Positions 1-12,502 of a DNA stretch of 64,000 bases are shown piece by piece. Under the pieces are notes generated by a model. It saw only the letters and a program-made list of their open reading frames with translations. It was not told where the DNA came from and did no database searches. The stretch's first letter is position 1, and every line of letters starts with the position of its first letter. Source of the stretch: Ptychodera flava. Taxonomy: Eukaryota; Hemichordata; Enteropneusta; Ptychoderidae. The DNA lies in assembly GCF_041260155.1 (NCBI RefSeq), contig NC_091931.1, positions 7,912,861-7,976,860 on the forward strand, written 5' to 3'. Both the position numbers and the translations under genes were made by a program.

Positions 1-1900
1 TCTGATTATTCAGAAATGCAATGAATAAAGAGTAGAGTTTAGGAGAATTACTGTTTAAATAAAAGGAATCAGAATTCTTTCTTTGGATATTCTTCTTTCT
101 TTTACTACGATAAGGTTATTCATAAAAAAATTATTGGACGTGCTCAAGGTTTTGACATCAATTGTCATTTAAAGTCATTTTCTCCTACATATGTTTGATT
201 GCAGTAATATTTTTGAAGGAATATTTTATGCTTTTGGTCATTATCTTCAATGACAATGGAAATATTCAGTTACTAATAAATGATTTACCACACTTAACAG
301 TTGTGCATGTGAATCATCTTCTCATTATTAAACTATCATAGTATAAATACATATACGAACATCATTTGAATCACCATGATGGTAGTGGTGATGACAATTA
401 TTATGATGGTCATTATCACATCAAAATTTCTTCCTCTTCCTCTCTGTTTACGTCTTCCTCTAGGTGGTTCATTTGTTTACAGCCAGAATCCTTTCGTTGA
501 CAACAGAAAGTCTAGATTTTGCTTTCTGTCGGGGTTATTCATGCTGCTGCAGTTCATTGTAGAACCCATAAGTATGGGGAAGGATAACTCAATGAAAAGA
601 TGTGAAGCATAGGATGATATAATTGTACTGCTTATCATATCAGATCTTAGATGTGCAAGTATCACTCATGGGGCTGTTATGTAATGGACTTCCCATTTGC
701 AGTTTATTAGACTTTTGTATTATTACCAATAAGATCGATCACTCAAGGAATTGAGAGTCTGGCCAATTTGAGGTGAGACTTCCATAGGGTTCAAAATACA
801 GGAAAACCAATTTTATGATAATTTGATGTCAAAATTTGATATCATAATTGATAAACTCGTTAACGGCAGCTTCTGTTATGCAAATTGCTTCACATCTTGG
901 TTTTCTTGTTTCACGGTCATGAAAATTTGAAAGAGCAGCTAGACCATGTAACATTATGAAAAGTATCTAGATTTGCTTTTACCAGTGATTTAGATTATCA
1001 TGATTCAGTCAGATTTTTTCAGTTTTTCCTCAAATGCTATAGCTGTGTACGGTAAGATTTAACAGGAAATCTCTCTCTTCAGTCCACTATATGACTTTAT
1101 ATTAATTTTCAATTGTTGTCTTCAAGAAATTTCAAAATTTGAGAAATGCAGTGTCCTTTGATTATTGTAATGTCTTTCAGCTGATAAAGGAACAGCTTTC
1201 CTAATCCATATTTCATGATAATTGGCAGTATAGTATAACAATTGTACCTCTATATCATCATGATCATTATAATTTATTATCATTATTATCATAAATTTCT
1301 GTATGTGGCATGAACAGGCAAGTTGCACACAGTCAAAAGTATATCTGATTTACCAGTGACCACACAACCTGGTCTTTAATTACATTTTATCCACACTTAA
1401 TCTATATTAGTAATACGGGTAAGGGTGAAAATAAAAGAAAATAGAGCTGAAACACAACTTTTCTTCAGCCTCCCTTAGTACAAAGTGTTGGTTATTTGGC
1501 CAAGCATTTTGGTATGCATTAAGAAAATCCAAATCATCCAGTAAGTTCCCAATGTTATTGACATTATGCAAATTCTTTAGATAATTGAAATGAACTATAC
1601 GAATCAATCATTGTTTATTTTACAGGGCTTTTCATTCTGTAGGCCCTATTAGTATATAATCATTAAAATGAGTTAAAATACACAGAAAATAAATAACCAT
1701 GTCAATTTCTTTGTACTGAGCAAAATGTTCATTCAAGTTATAAAATGGACATCTTTCGATAGGAAGAATTTAAATTATTAAATAACTTAAACAAGTAGTG
1801 TCTCTTAATGTAACGTCTCATTTTACCGATAACATAATTAATTAAAATAAGTTGACGTCAATTTGAAAAATTAAAGAAAATTATTTTAATGATCATCATA
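1..1900. other. Non-coding AT-rich sequence, no gene seen
   Basis: I read both strands and found only short open frames without splice context or recognisable domains. The stretch is AT-rich with ATCATT-type simple sequence around 370-420 and 1255-1300. Because the first gene to the right enters the window with an internal exon, this region could be part of that gene's intron. Confidence 0.5.
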
Positions 1901-4300
1901 TATGATTTATGCACATGAGGAATCGCTCAAAATTAGGTAAAATATATTTAGCAATGTTAGTAAAAACGTCCAATCTCTCTTTACGATATCGTAAAACCTT
2001 TCAAGTTTCAATTATTACATTTAGTACAGTGTAGGCATTTGCTATAAAATCTTTTAAAATTAGTCCTTTGCACAATGTAGATTGTATTAGGCTTTTAATA
2101 TACCATTGTTGGACCTTTTAAGTATTTAAGGTGAAGAAATAATTCATGTTCCAATTAGAAAAAGGAAGTGACATGGTTGACTTATTGGACAAATGCAAAT
2201 AAGAATTTTTTTATCGCTGTAAGATATATTTGAAAACATTCCCTGAACTAAAAACAAGAAAATGATGTTACATAGTCATTACAATGTCAGCTTATCTCTT
2301 AAATCACTTTCGTAAATAGATTATCAGCACCGGGTTTGTATAGCATCTATGGCCCATTTAGCATTTGGGTAAATTAGCTGTCTTATGCACAACTTCATTA
2401 AATGCACTTTTCGCGATCCCTGGGATCGCCTTTGTTCTAGTCTGTACGAGAATGATTGCGGTGTAAGAGTCTTTTGTCTTTTGTTGTCCGTTGAAATTGT
2501 AATCTGGTGGGTAAATTTTCTGATGAGAAAATCTGGTGCCAACACAGGCCTTTAAACTTGCGATATGTAACTCCCATGACCCTACTAAAATTTAGTTCTA
2601 ATGATCTCCGTTGTTTTTTAACATTATATATAGTCATTTATACTATAGGTCAAAAAAGGGAAAAGTAAAGTGGTAGGAGGGGCACATTGCAGTTATGTAA
2701 AATGAGGAATCTTAAATGATTTTATGCATTGCCTAGAAACACAAAAAGTACATTAAATAATGAAATTGCTTGAATTAAATATCAATTTGCTGAATATATT
2801 TTTAAGAAATCTACTAACAGCAACGAGTTTGTTCCCTTTCTAAGTTTTATATTTATTCAAATTACGCACTGTCTCCCCTCTCTTAACAGTCATTTTGTTT
2901 GTCATTCTATACATTCAATACAGAGTGGAAACAAAAACTACTTGTTGTGTAGATTAAATATAATTTTTAAGTGAAATGCAGTGGCAGCCATAATTGATTT
3001 AGGCAAATTAGGAATATTTCTCGAGCGATAAAATGTTTTCAAAAATATTGCCTGAACAAAAATTAAGATAAACGCATACATTACTTGAACATAATGTCGC
3101 ATTTTTCTCAATTCAATATGCATATTTCTTTTATCAGTGAATGTATTGCTACCATTATCCGTTTATATCTATACAAATAAGGTAATGTTATAAATCTTAG
3201 ATTGTATTGGACTTTTAGTATGTCATTCTAGGACCTCTCTAAAATACACAAAGAAAAATTAATTTTATTGCAGTCAGAAGTAGCTTATATAGTTATTAAT
3301 TAGGGACATACAAAGAAAAACGAAGTGTTGTGGCGGCCATATTGGATTTATGCAAATAAGGAATATTTCTATGACGACAAAATATTTTAATCAACATTGC
3401 CTGAACCAAAAACAAGGCAAATAAGCCCAAAACCCGCATATATCATGTTTAGCCAAATATTTTTAGTAGCAACATTCTATCAGCACCTAGTTTGTAACCA
3501 TAATCTTTTTACATATATGCAAATTAGGCATTGTTTACATTTCTAGATTGTACGAGGCTTTTAGTATGTCATTGTAGGGCTTCTCTGAAATACACAGTGG
3601 ACAAATAATTCTATTGCTGTCAGAAGTAGCATAAAAATAGTTATTAATTGAGAAAAATACAAAGAAAAGTGAAGGTTGTGGCGGCCATATTGGATTTGTG
3701 CAAATTAGGAATATTTCTATAAAGACTAGATATTTCCATCAGCATTGCCTAAACCAAAAACAAGGCAAATAAGCCAAAAACCTGCATAACATATCATGTT
3801 TATCCAATTATTTTTAGCAGAATCATTCTATCAGCACTTAGTTTGTACCCATAATCTTTTTACATCTATGCAAATTAGGCACTGTTTACAATTCTAGATT
3901 GTACTAGGCTTTTAGTATGTTATTCTAGGACTTGTCTAAAATACAATGTGAAAAAAATTATTCTATTGCTGTCAGTAGTAGCTTAAAAATAGTTATTAAT
4001 TCGAGAAAAACTAAGAAAAGTGAAGTGTTGTGGCGGCCATATTGGATTTATGCAAATGAGGAATATTTGTATGACGACAAAATATTTTCAACAACATTGC
4101 CTAGACCAAAAGGAGGCAAATAAGCCAAAAAACCCTGATCAAAAGCATGTTTAGCCACATATTTTAAGTAGAAACCGTCTATCAGCGACAATTTTATACC
4201 CATGAGCCCCCTTTACATTTATGCAAATTAGGCACTGTTGCACCCCTTAGATTTTATTATACTTTTAGTATGTTATTTCTAGGACCTTTCCAAAATGCAT
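1900..4300. repeat. Tandem array of ~350-bp diverged repeat units
   Basis: A block with the word GTGGCGGCCATATTGGATTT recurs near 2,981 (variant), 3,330, 3,678 and 4,030, giving a period of about 350 bp. A second landmark in the same unit, CTTTTAGTATGT, recurs at 3,212, 3,558, 3,909 and 4,262. More diverged copies are visible upstream near 2,090-2,300 and 2,690. Each unit also carries the phrase ACATTGCCTGAACCAAAAACAAGG (split here over unit copies near 3,400, 3,740 and 4,095, with substitutions) and one or two ATGCAAAT words. No open frame runs through the array. It is a satellite-like or composite repeat, not a CRISPR array: units are long, imperfect and lack the repeat/spacer structure. 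Confidence 0.85.
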
Positions 4301-5389
4301 GGTGAAGAAATAATTTCTGTTGCAATTAGTCCTAGGTTTACCCCTTTTTGGCTTAGATTGACTGGACTATTTTACTCATACTGTAACAAGTATTATGTGA
4401 AAATATTTATCCATGTCCATGATAATTGTAAATTCTCTGAGGTAAAGGTTTGGAAAAAATCTGGTCTGTCCTGTCACTTTGTTAATACATAGCTTTGATA
4501 TTCTATCAGAACTTACATACTTCAGAAAAATTGCTCTATTGTAACCCAATACTTCATTCTTTGATGTTCATAGTATACATAAAACTACATGACATCTAGG
4601 AATGAATTTGCAAAACTTGGCTTTTAGTGAATATAGAAAACCATCATTTTCAGCTGTGTGATTAAGAGACAAAGATATTGCAACAAATATAAATGGCCAA
4701 AGGGTATATTCATGCTGGTGTACAGGGATCACAATTTAATTGTAAAAATTGGCATTCATTAAAATTCTCTTTCTTTCAAATTTATAAAGATATCAAAGTT
4801 AATATCCTTGTAGATTTCTGCTATATTGATATTTCCATTCATTGTGTGTACTTTTAACTTCAATGGTGAGTCATTTCAAAAGTCATCATCTTCATATCAC
4901 GCATCGCAATATTCACTGTGGATTACATCTGATTGCTGGGATTTCATTTTCACTCCTGTGAATGTTTGTGACTCCTTTCAGATCATTTTAATCAGTAGTT
5001 AAGGTTGAAAATCTCAACACTATATAAAATAGTACAGTTTGCCATTTGCTATGAGACCTCATATTTGATTCTTTGATGCCAAAAGTTTCTGTAAATTGCC
5101 AACTCTGTTTTCATAGAAGATGATGTCACTGTCTATTTCTTGTTAACCACACATCCACCATCTTGTTTTGGTCTAGTGTCCGTGTGACTCAGATTCTGAA
5201 ATAAATTGTGCCATAGGACTGAAATGAAAGGGTTTGCTCACAGTCAGTCTGGCACACATTTACAGCAATGACTGATAGATGTGATTTTCAAATGAAAATC
5301 AAATCCCAGTAAGTAGTGTAACCCGCAGTGTAAGTCACCTGATGGCACTTTGTTCTCTGCTAACCATTGGCTTTGCTACACCATACCAG
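4300..5389. other. Non-coding stretch before first recognised exon, probably intron
   Basis: No supported exon was found. The sequence just upstream of 5,390 has a branch-point-like CTAAC and an acceptor ending CCATACCAG, so at least the right part is probably intron of the plus-strand gene whose last exons follow. Confidence 0.45.
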
Positions 5390-6879
5390 CTCACACAGTA
5401 CATGTCACGAGAACGACAAATCTTACAAGATAAACAGAACCTACAGAAAGAGTTGGACAGGTCTAGACTGGAATCTGCTAGACCATTTAGGTATGTCCAA
5501 GAGGAGATGTCCTGGTACCTGTTGTCAACATTTATCCATTTTTATTCGTCTAACATTTCTAATTGTGTACTTAAAACTTTGGCATGCATCTTGTGTGTTG
5601 AATTTTTTTATTTTTAAATCCTGCTTGTCTGTTCTTTTTATGTTGTAATTGTACATGTATATGTTTTTTTGTTTCTCTACTGTAACTACAGCATGCGACT
5701 TTGTCTGTGTATATAAAACATCTTCTTCATGTCTGTTAATGATTTCTTTTCTTGTATTTCAAGGGAAATCCAGAAATGTGTCCTGGTTTTAACTGACTTT
5801 GTAAATGATGTGTTTATTTTGTCTTTACATGTTATTTGTAAATTTGTCATAAAGAGTATTGTCAGTAATGGATTCTGTCGCTTTTGTGGTGTTGATGTTG
5901 TAAATATATTTACTGTAATTTAATTAATGAACTTTTTTATTTTATCACTGTTATAAACTGTCCTTTTGCAAATATAGAAAGTAGCAGTAGTCACACTGGT
6001 AGCAATGGCTGGAGAGATCTGAATAGAAAATATATGTTGTGATAGTTCCAGTGTGTTTCTGTTTTGTGTTGTTTTCTGGGAACAATATCTGAGTCAACAG
6101 CATCAATCCATGTATGTTGAAATTCACAGTGTGCTCTAGTCAAACATCTGACCCTACACTGCGTGTTCTTCACTCATTTGCTATGGAAGAAGGAATACCG
6201 ACATGTGAAGTCACATGTTTATGGTTTCAACTCCATGAAAATACTTGGTTTATCAATAGTCAAGAATCATAACCCAGTCATCACAATTCATTGTTCATCA
6301 TAAAACACTCTTGCTGAATGACAGAGCATAGACAGCATAACGGATTGTGTGTTATTATTATTAAACTTTATTTACTGTTGGTGACTTTGTTGGCCAATAA
6401 GGTCTATCTTCCACAAGGTTGATGATAAAAATTTACATAAAAGTGTAAGGAGTTTAAAATTGTGTGTTCAGTACAGTGTCTTGTAAAACTCATTATCAAA
6501 TTGTAAAGTGTTTTATCACCCCATACTGATCAAAGATGGTTCAGTACCCCAAATCTACCATATGGTAGAAATCTTGTGACATCGCGCCAAGAATCCCTCT
6601 ATTCTTCAAATACCTGTACTAGCTTTACCAAGAAATGATGAAGTTCGTTTCCGTAAAATTTATTCAGCAAGTATTTGTGTTTTGCTGATATAATCATTCC
6701 CTGAGACTTTCCAACATTTCCATTCCAGAGGTGGATACGGAAGCATTAGATTAGCTGATTTGGAGTCATCACCAGGTGGTTTCCATCTTGGAAGGAGGCG
6801 ACAATTTGGACTGACCAATGGGATCATTGATGGACCAGCAGCACCATTACACAGCACACCTGGAATGGATACTACGTGA
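5390..6879 (+). CDS. Last two coding exons of an unidentified gene (C-terminal end)
   Basis: Two exons join cleanly. Exon 5,390-5,490 (acceptor CCATACCAG, donor AG|GTATGT) encodes 33 residues, a charged probably helical or coiled-coil segment beginning LTQYMSRERQILQ. Exon 6,729-6,879 (acceptor TTCCATTCCAG) continues in phase (the AG|A split codon gives Arg) with a Gly/Arg/Pro-rich tail, including GGYGSIRLADLESS and GRRRQFGLTNG, and ends in TGA at 6,877-6,879. A poly(A) signal follows 185 bp downstream. The 1.2-kb intron between them shows no further exon. Upstream exons must lie before 5,390, or outside the window, and were not found. I do not recognise the family; the visible part suggests a coiled-coil protein with a disordered C-terminus. 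The phase agreement and flanking splice signals make the exons credible. Confidence 0.7.
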
Positions 6880-9800
6880 AATTCTATTAGCAGCTCATTG
6901 AGTCAAGTAACTCATAACCTTTTGACAAAATCAGTGCAGAGATAATGATTTGGTGTGGAGAATGTCAAATCTGACTCATCATAGAATTTGTGCTATGTAT
7001 AATTTGGGACAGAAAATTTCTTGTATATTTGTACTTTACATGTTGGTGATGAACTGCTAGGTGAATAAAGATTCAGTAGCATTTGCACAACATTCAATGT
7101 CTTTCAAGTTTTTGCCATATTTTGTACGCATTTCACATTAATTCAGTGAAATTCTGTGTAAGTTATTTCTTGCAGTATTCAATTGCCTCTGCGTAATTAG
7201 TTAACAAATCAAATTTCACCTCAAAACAATCATATGGAACCAATCCTCAGTGTTACTAATCAGCTAATTAAGGGGCTAATCAAACTGAAATAAAGCTAAA
7301 GTATGTATTAAAGCAAGAATGAAATTGTATATTTATGATGTAAAGATTCTTTATATTTGATAGATAACAGATACTGAAGAAATCTTGCATTGTTGATTGT
7401 GATTGCATGGCAGTAGAAGTACATGTATGTTGTTGGTGACTCAGATTTTAACGTACAAGTGATTGATTAAACAATGTTTTTACTAATTTCAAAAGTGCTA
7501 TTTGTATGGTGTCAATAAACTATAATGTATTTAACAACTGTATCAACTGTTACTTTGTTTGTATCGGGACACAATATCATTTTCCCTGACATTTCCTGCT
7601 AGGACATTTTGCAACCCACCAGTGGGGGCTAGGGGTTTTGCATAGGGTCATGATGTGTCTGGTGTGTAGACACCGTGTTAGAACCATTTTGTCTTGTAGA
7701 ACATTACACGAGTCTCCAAGTCACCTAGTGTAAGAACAAAGTGTATTTGTTTTCTACATATCATACCAGTAGGTAAATGCAGTGAATTCGTTGTACAGCC
7801 AACCCAATGCGGTAGTTTGAATGGATTCATATGTAGACTGTAAGCCCCATGAGGTAATTGCATCAGTTACTGAAGTACCTTATGTTCCTATTTGCAATTT
7901 GATAGAATTTCAACAATCCCATGATGGCTTTGAAGCAGTGTGGTTTCTGAAAACTCTTTCAACATTTTTTGGACTTTCATCAACACAAGCTCTTGCTCTT
8001 CCCTAGATAAAATGTGGTAGAAAATTGGTGACCAGTCTTCGTACTTAGTATGATCATTTGAAGAAAATGATGATTCATCTTTACATTACATAGCAGAGTG
8101 GTACAAGCATTAGTTTTTAAATTGGCCAAGCATATAGATACTCTGGCATATATACATGCATATAGATGTACACAGGCGATATGCAGTGTTCCCATGAGTG
8201 TTTACAATATCATAGCTATTTGCTATCTCAAACATTTTTTCCTCCCCTGTAACAGTGATTAATAGACTTCCCTCTTCAAACTATAATCACTTTTAATAGA
8301 TAAATGCATATTTTAATGCATCTGCTTTGGAATAAACAGGATGTGCAGTGTTTTACAGACTGTATGCCAGTGAGATCATATGATGCAGGTACATACAAAC
8401 CCATGTGAACAAATGCTTATGGAAATACATGCATTTCTACGTACATTTGGGAATGTGTGTTTGTACTATTGTGCATGTGAATGCTGGGTTCAACCCATCG
8501 TGCCAAGTTTTAACAAAGGTGCCAGATATGTATTACAAGTAGGTTTCAGTGACGGCAGTATTGCGCAATTTGACATCACCACTTTGGCCAATCCATGACA
8601 GATGTCCTATCCAATGATCATCTTTGCTCATGTTGTGATTTGCTAAGTGGGCACATAAAATGCTGCATATGTTCATATAAATATACTTTCCTACTTACAC
8701 ATATGCTATCAGGTACACTGAGAGTCTGCAAAATTTTGTCAATTTTTTACTTCTACCAACCGATCTACATTTGAATTAAACTTTGAGGAGTTTTTGATGC
8801 ATATGGGACATCTCAAGCGCTGCTAATTCATTAATTCATAAATTGCGACTTTCTTGCTGGAAATTTTTGTCAAATCTCAGAATGAGCCTGTCAGTTGACT
8901 TAAAGTTGAGAAAGATTTTCCAAAGTGGATGAACCCTTCCTTGGAATTCTATACTGAATACCATGACATCATTAATCATCAATGATGAGTAACTTCAGAG
9001 CAAATATGGCTGATAATTCCGTCATCACAATCATTATCCACAATAATCATAACTGTCTACTGCATTGTCTACTGCATTCCCATATAAACCACTTATTTAT
9101 TACTAGTTTCTTCAAAGCTTTTACAGACTAAAGGATGTTACACGTAGTATTCTGTATCTACTATGCACAGTACTACTGATACAATAAAGATTCCCATCCA
9201 TAATTTGAAGACTTTTTAATAAAGTATAATGATAGTTACTCTCATAGATGAGTATTCTACAACTAAATCAATGTCAAGCAGAATACAATTCTCATGTTCA
9301 AGTTTGTATGAAAGCAATATATTCACTTCAATGCACAATCTTGTCTTTCTCTTGCAACGCAGTATAAATGTCACCATGACAACAATGAAAATGCTAGTTA
9401 CCATTGTACATTTCATGTACTGTCATTCATCAACATAATGCCATGTAGCAACTTCACTAAACTGTGTTGTCATGACGTTTCTATCTGGTTGATAAACTTT
9501 GTGGAAAGAGTGTTTCAATAATCACTGATACAGCTTCAGCATCCCATGGTAAATTGTCCATTACCATCTATTTCCACAACACATGGAGAAGTAAACGGAC
9601 CACGAATCTTGTATGCTGAAAAAGTTTTTGTTGATAATTCATCGGCTTTCAATGCCATACTATATGAATTTTGAAAATGTGTATCAGTGACATACTATAC
9701 TGAATTAAATGTACCTAGGGAATTATGATGAAACCTCAAATCAATGTAACATATGATATGTTCAAAGTATCTCAGGATTTTGTCCTGAAAATATTGAATA

Positions 9801-10907
9801 TAGTTTCAGCATCCAATTATCTGCACAGATAACTAGCTCTACATTTCCAGTAAAAATGATCTCATTAAGAATATCATTATTGGATCATGCCTCTCATCTT
9901 TCCTGTAAAGGCTCTACAATACTAACAATATCAATTCATTAGACTAGTACATATTATTGCAAGGAATGCCTTATTTTCAAGACATGGCATAACATCATAA
10001 AATAAAACTGATCAATGCAAGATAAAAAGATGACAGAGGTAAAATATAAAAATCCATAAGTTTTAAACAATGAGTGGCATATTCTGCACTATAAAAACCA
10101 GAGTCTGTACATATTTCAATCACGGTCCGTACATGTTTCAATGTACTTTGTATTGAGAGCCTTGAAGGTCCTTTCAAGGATTAACATTAAAAATGCACAA
10201 ACCTGTGACGCAAAAGTTTAAAGGCTTTCATGATGTATGACTAAAATGCTGTCGGGTAGGAATGCCCACAAACTCTCCATTAAAATAAGTATGATATCAG
10301 TCCAATTATCATTTGATTCACAAATTTAGCTCAAGTATTTTTATCTCACATGCTGATATGTTGGACTCACTAACTCAAGAGATTCTAAGCTAACACAAGA
10401 CTCGGTATCTGTGTCACTCTGTTCTGTGTTCTATTTAAAACCTGCCAATCAGCAGAATGTGAACTGTACGTGGAATAACAATTGTCCTATGTGATACCAC
10501 TTATCTAATTTACATCTTACAAACCTTTGATTTATATTGATCTTAAATCAGTTGAAACAGTGTGCTTTCTGTTTCATCTCAATATACTAGTTTAGGTTTG
10601 GCTTACATTAATGAAATCAGGAGACTGCAAAAACATACACCAAGCAATTATGCACAACTTAGTCTCACTTTGTAAGTTTGTCAACTGCAATCGTATTTTG
10701 AAAATATTTCTCATATACTGGCATAAATTCACATGTAATAAAGCAATCCCTTATGCAAGTGCAGAACTTAATGAGAAGCCAATTTTGAAAGATGAAGTGT
10801 GGCAAATTTAATTATTTGCAACAACAATCACACTCAGAGTAATTGCAAGCCATGCACATACATGATGCCCACAGCTTTTACAAACAACATGCTTTCATTA
10901 CATCTAT
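6880..10907. other. 3' UTR then intergenic DNA, no gene recognised
   Basis: After the probable 3' UTR (to about 7.1 or 7.5 kb) I see no supported exon. A plus-strand open frame ending at 8,598 finishes with a protein-like YVLQVGFSDGSIAQFDI, but it lacks a convincing exon structure and was not called. The rest is AT-rich with no tandem repeat or RNA gene that I can recognise. Confidence 0.5.
7064..7069 (+). terminator. Poly(A) signal AATAAA of the 5.4-6.9 kb gene
   Basis: AATAAA lies 185 bp after the stop codon at 6,879. A second AATAAA at 7,514-7,519 could serve as a distal site, giving a 3' UTR of about 0.65 kb. Confidence 0.6.
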
Positions 10908-11473
10908 TGTTATGTAGGTCATTTCCCCCACACTCATCATGACCTGAGTTCAATTAGTCTAGAACATTCCCAAGGTCACTGCCCTTAATGACCTCACAAC
11001 CTTGAATTCAATTAGTCATGTTTGGAATGTTCTGGAAAGTTGATTAGTTGTGTAAGGGAGATAATTTTAGAACTGTAATTAGCATGTCAATAAAAGTTCT
11101 AGATTGTTCTTATATGCCTTTATAAAAGGGACGCGCTCAGCTTCCAGTCAGACTTTTGGGATCGTGTCTCTTGTGTGTTACTAAACTCCAGCAGTAGTCA
11201 TTCTCAAGACTTTTCAAGACCTTCACTGTCAACGCTGGATTATACTGTGGACTTTGTGCAGCTGCAAGCCTGCAAGGACTGTTCATTCATTCAACTGACT
11301 GTTACAACTCTGAGACTGGAGCTTTGCCGTCCCAGCTGAGATAAGTAGTCTGTACACTTTTAAAGCTTGTACTCTATCCCTGACTTAGCAATTAGTTTTT
11401 TTTTTCGTAATAAATTTTGTTTAAACGTTAACTGCTGAGTTCACCCTTTTGTTCGTTTTCTCTGCACGTAACA
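10908..11473 (+). repeat. 5' LTR of the retrotransposon
   Basis: 566 bp, TG...CA termini. A TATA box TATAAAA lies at 11,121-11,127, a T-rich tract precedes AATAAA at 11,409-11,414, and the LTR ends just before the primer binding site. It matches the 3' LTR except for indels, e.g. a run of five versus four C near 10,924 and ACTAAACT versus ACTATAAACT near 11,180. Confidence 0.95.
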
Positions 11474-11476
11474 AAT

Positions 11477-11494
11477 TGGGGGCTTGTCCGGGAT
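11477..11494 (+). other. Primer binding site, tRNA-Pro type
   Basis: TGGGGGCTTGTCCGGGAT begins 3 bases after the LTR. It differs at one position from the classical proline-tRNA primer site TGGGGGCTCGTCCGGGAT used by many retroelements. Confidence 0.85.
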
Positions 11495-11575
11495 ACGAAT
11501 ATTTTGAGCCGTTTGACAACATTTTGACAGCCTTTTCAAAACTACTGTATACTGTGAACTCAGCAAAATTCAATC

Positions 11576-12487
11576 ATGGCGGAATTCAAGCCAGACGAAT
11601 TTATGGATGACCTTGATCAGGACACATTTAATTCCCTCAGAAAAGACAACCTCATTGCACTGGCCAATTTCCTTAAAGTAGATGTCAAAAGATCTATGCG
11701 CAAGCGAGAAATTCAATTCAAGATTGCAAAACATTTAGTTAATTCTGGCCATTTTGAAGAGTCTGCCTTAAAAGATTATGAGCCTGAGTCTTCCTTCGAA
11801 CTCAAAAAATTAGAATTAGAAATTCAGGCAGATTTGGAGCTTAAAAAATTGGCATTAGAAAAAGAAAAAATACAAATGCAATTACAAATGAAAGAAAAAG
11901 AATTGCAAATGGAAGAAAGACAAAGGGAGAAAGAAAGAGAGGAAAAAGAAAAGGAAAGAGAATTAGCAGAACACCGACTGCAGTTAGAAATAAAACGTTT
12001 AGAGCTTGGACAGTCAGGAAAATTCTTCCCTTCAGACAAGTTTGACATCACTAAGCATTTCAGGTTAGTTCCCCCTTTCCAAGAAAAGGATGTTGATAAA
12101 TATTTCCTTCATTTTGAGAAAATTGCTCAGAGTCTGAATTGGCCTAAGGAGTCCTGGTCTATGCTTTTGCAGAGTGCTTTGGTGGGTAAAGCCAGAGAAA
12201 TTTACATTCAGTTGTCAGTAGAGCAGGCTTCAGATTATGATTCTGTGAAGGAATTAATTCTCAAGGGCTATGAGTTGGTGCCTGAAGCTTACCGTCAGAA
12301 ATTTAGGGATTGTGAGAAGGTGAAGGATCAAACTTATGTTGAATTTGCTCGAACAAAAGAACAACTGTTTGATCGTTGGTGCTCTTCTGAAAAGGTCAGT
12401 CAGAATTATGACAAATTACGACAGCTTGTTTTGATTGAAGAATTTAAAAGGTGCATCCGGAGTAACATCAAGACATTTTATCAATGA
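11576..12487 (+). CDS. gag-like ORF (matrix/capsid part) of the LTR element
   Basis: ATG at 11,576 lies 82 bp after the primer site. The 303 codons contain an N-terminal acidic region, a long Lys/Glu-rich heptad-like coiled coil at about residues 75-145, then a capsid-like segment (about residues 160-300; PFQEKDVDKYFLHFEKIAQ is typical of Gypsy gag). The frame stops at TGA 12,485-12,487, yet the protein of the next ORF continues in the same frame and in the usual gag order (end of capsid, then nucleocapsid). The stop sits mid-gag. An adjacent-frame reading across the junction also looks gag-like, suggesting small compensating indels rather than a programmed signal. Its role would be particle assembly and RNA packaging. 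Confidence 0.85.
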   Translation: MAEFKPDEFMDDLDQDTFNSLRKDNLIALANFLKVDVKRSMRKREIQFKIAKHLVNSGHFEESALKDYEPESSFELKKLELEIQADLELKKLALEKEKIQMQLQMKEKELQMEERQREKEREEKEKERELAEHRLQLEIKRLELGQSGKFFPSDKFDITKHFRLVPPFQEKDVDKYFLHFEKIAQSLNWPKESWSMLLQSALVGKAREIYIQLSVEQASDYDSVKELILKGYELVPEAYRQKFRDCEKVKDQTYVEFARTKEQLFDRWCSSEKVSQNYDKLRQLVLIEEFKRCIRSNIKTFYQ

Positions 12488-12502
12488 ACAAAAGGCAGAT
12501 AC

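Noticed and set aside
1900..4300. CRISPR-like regular repetition
   Set aside because: Units are about 350 bp, diverged, and without short direct repeats separated by unique spacers; this is eukaryotic satellite-type DNA. The same holds for 51.4-52.8 kb.
8380..8598. Plus-strand frame ending YVLQVGFSDGSIAQFDI
   Set aside because: The last third is protein-like, but I found no matching exons or convincing acceptor, and no domain.
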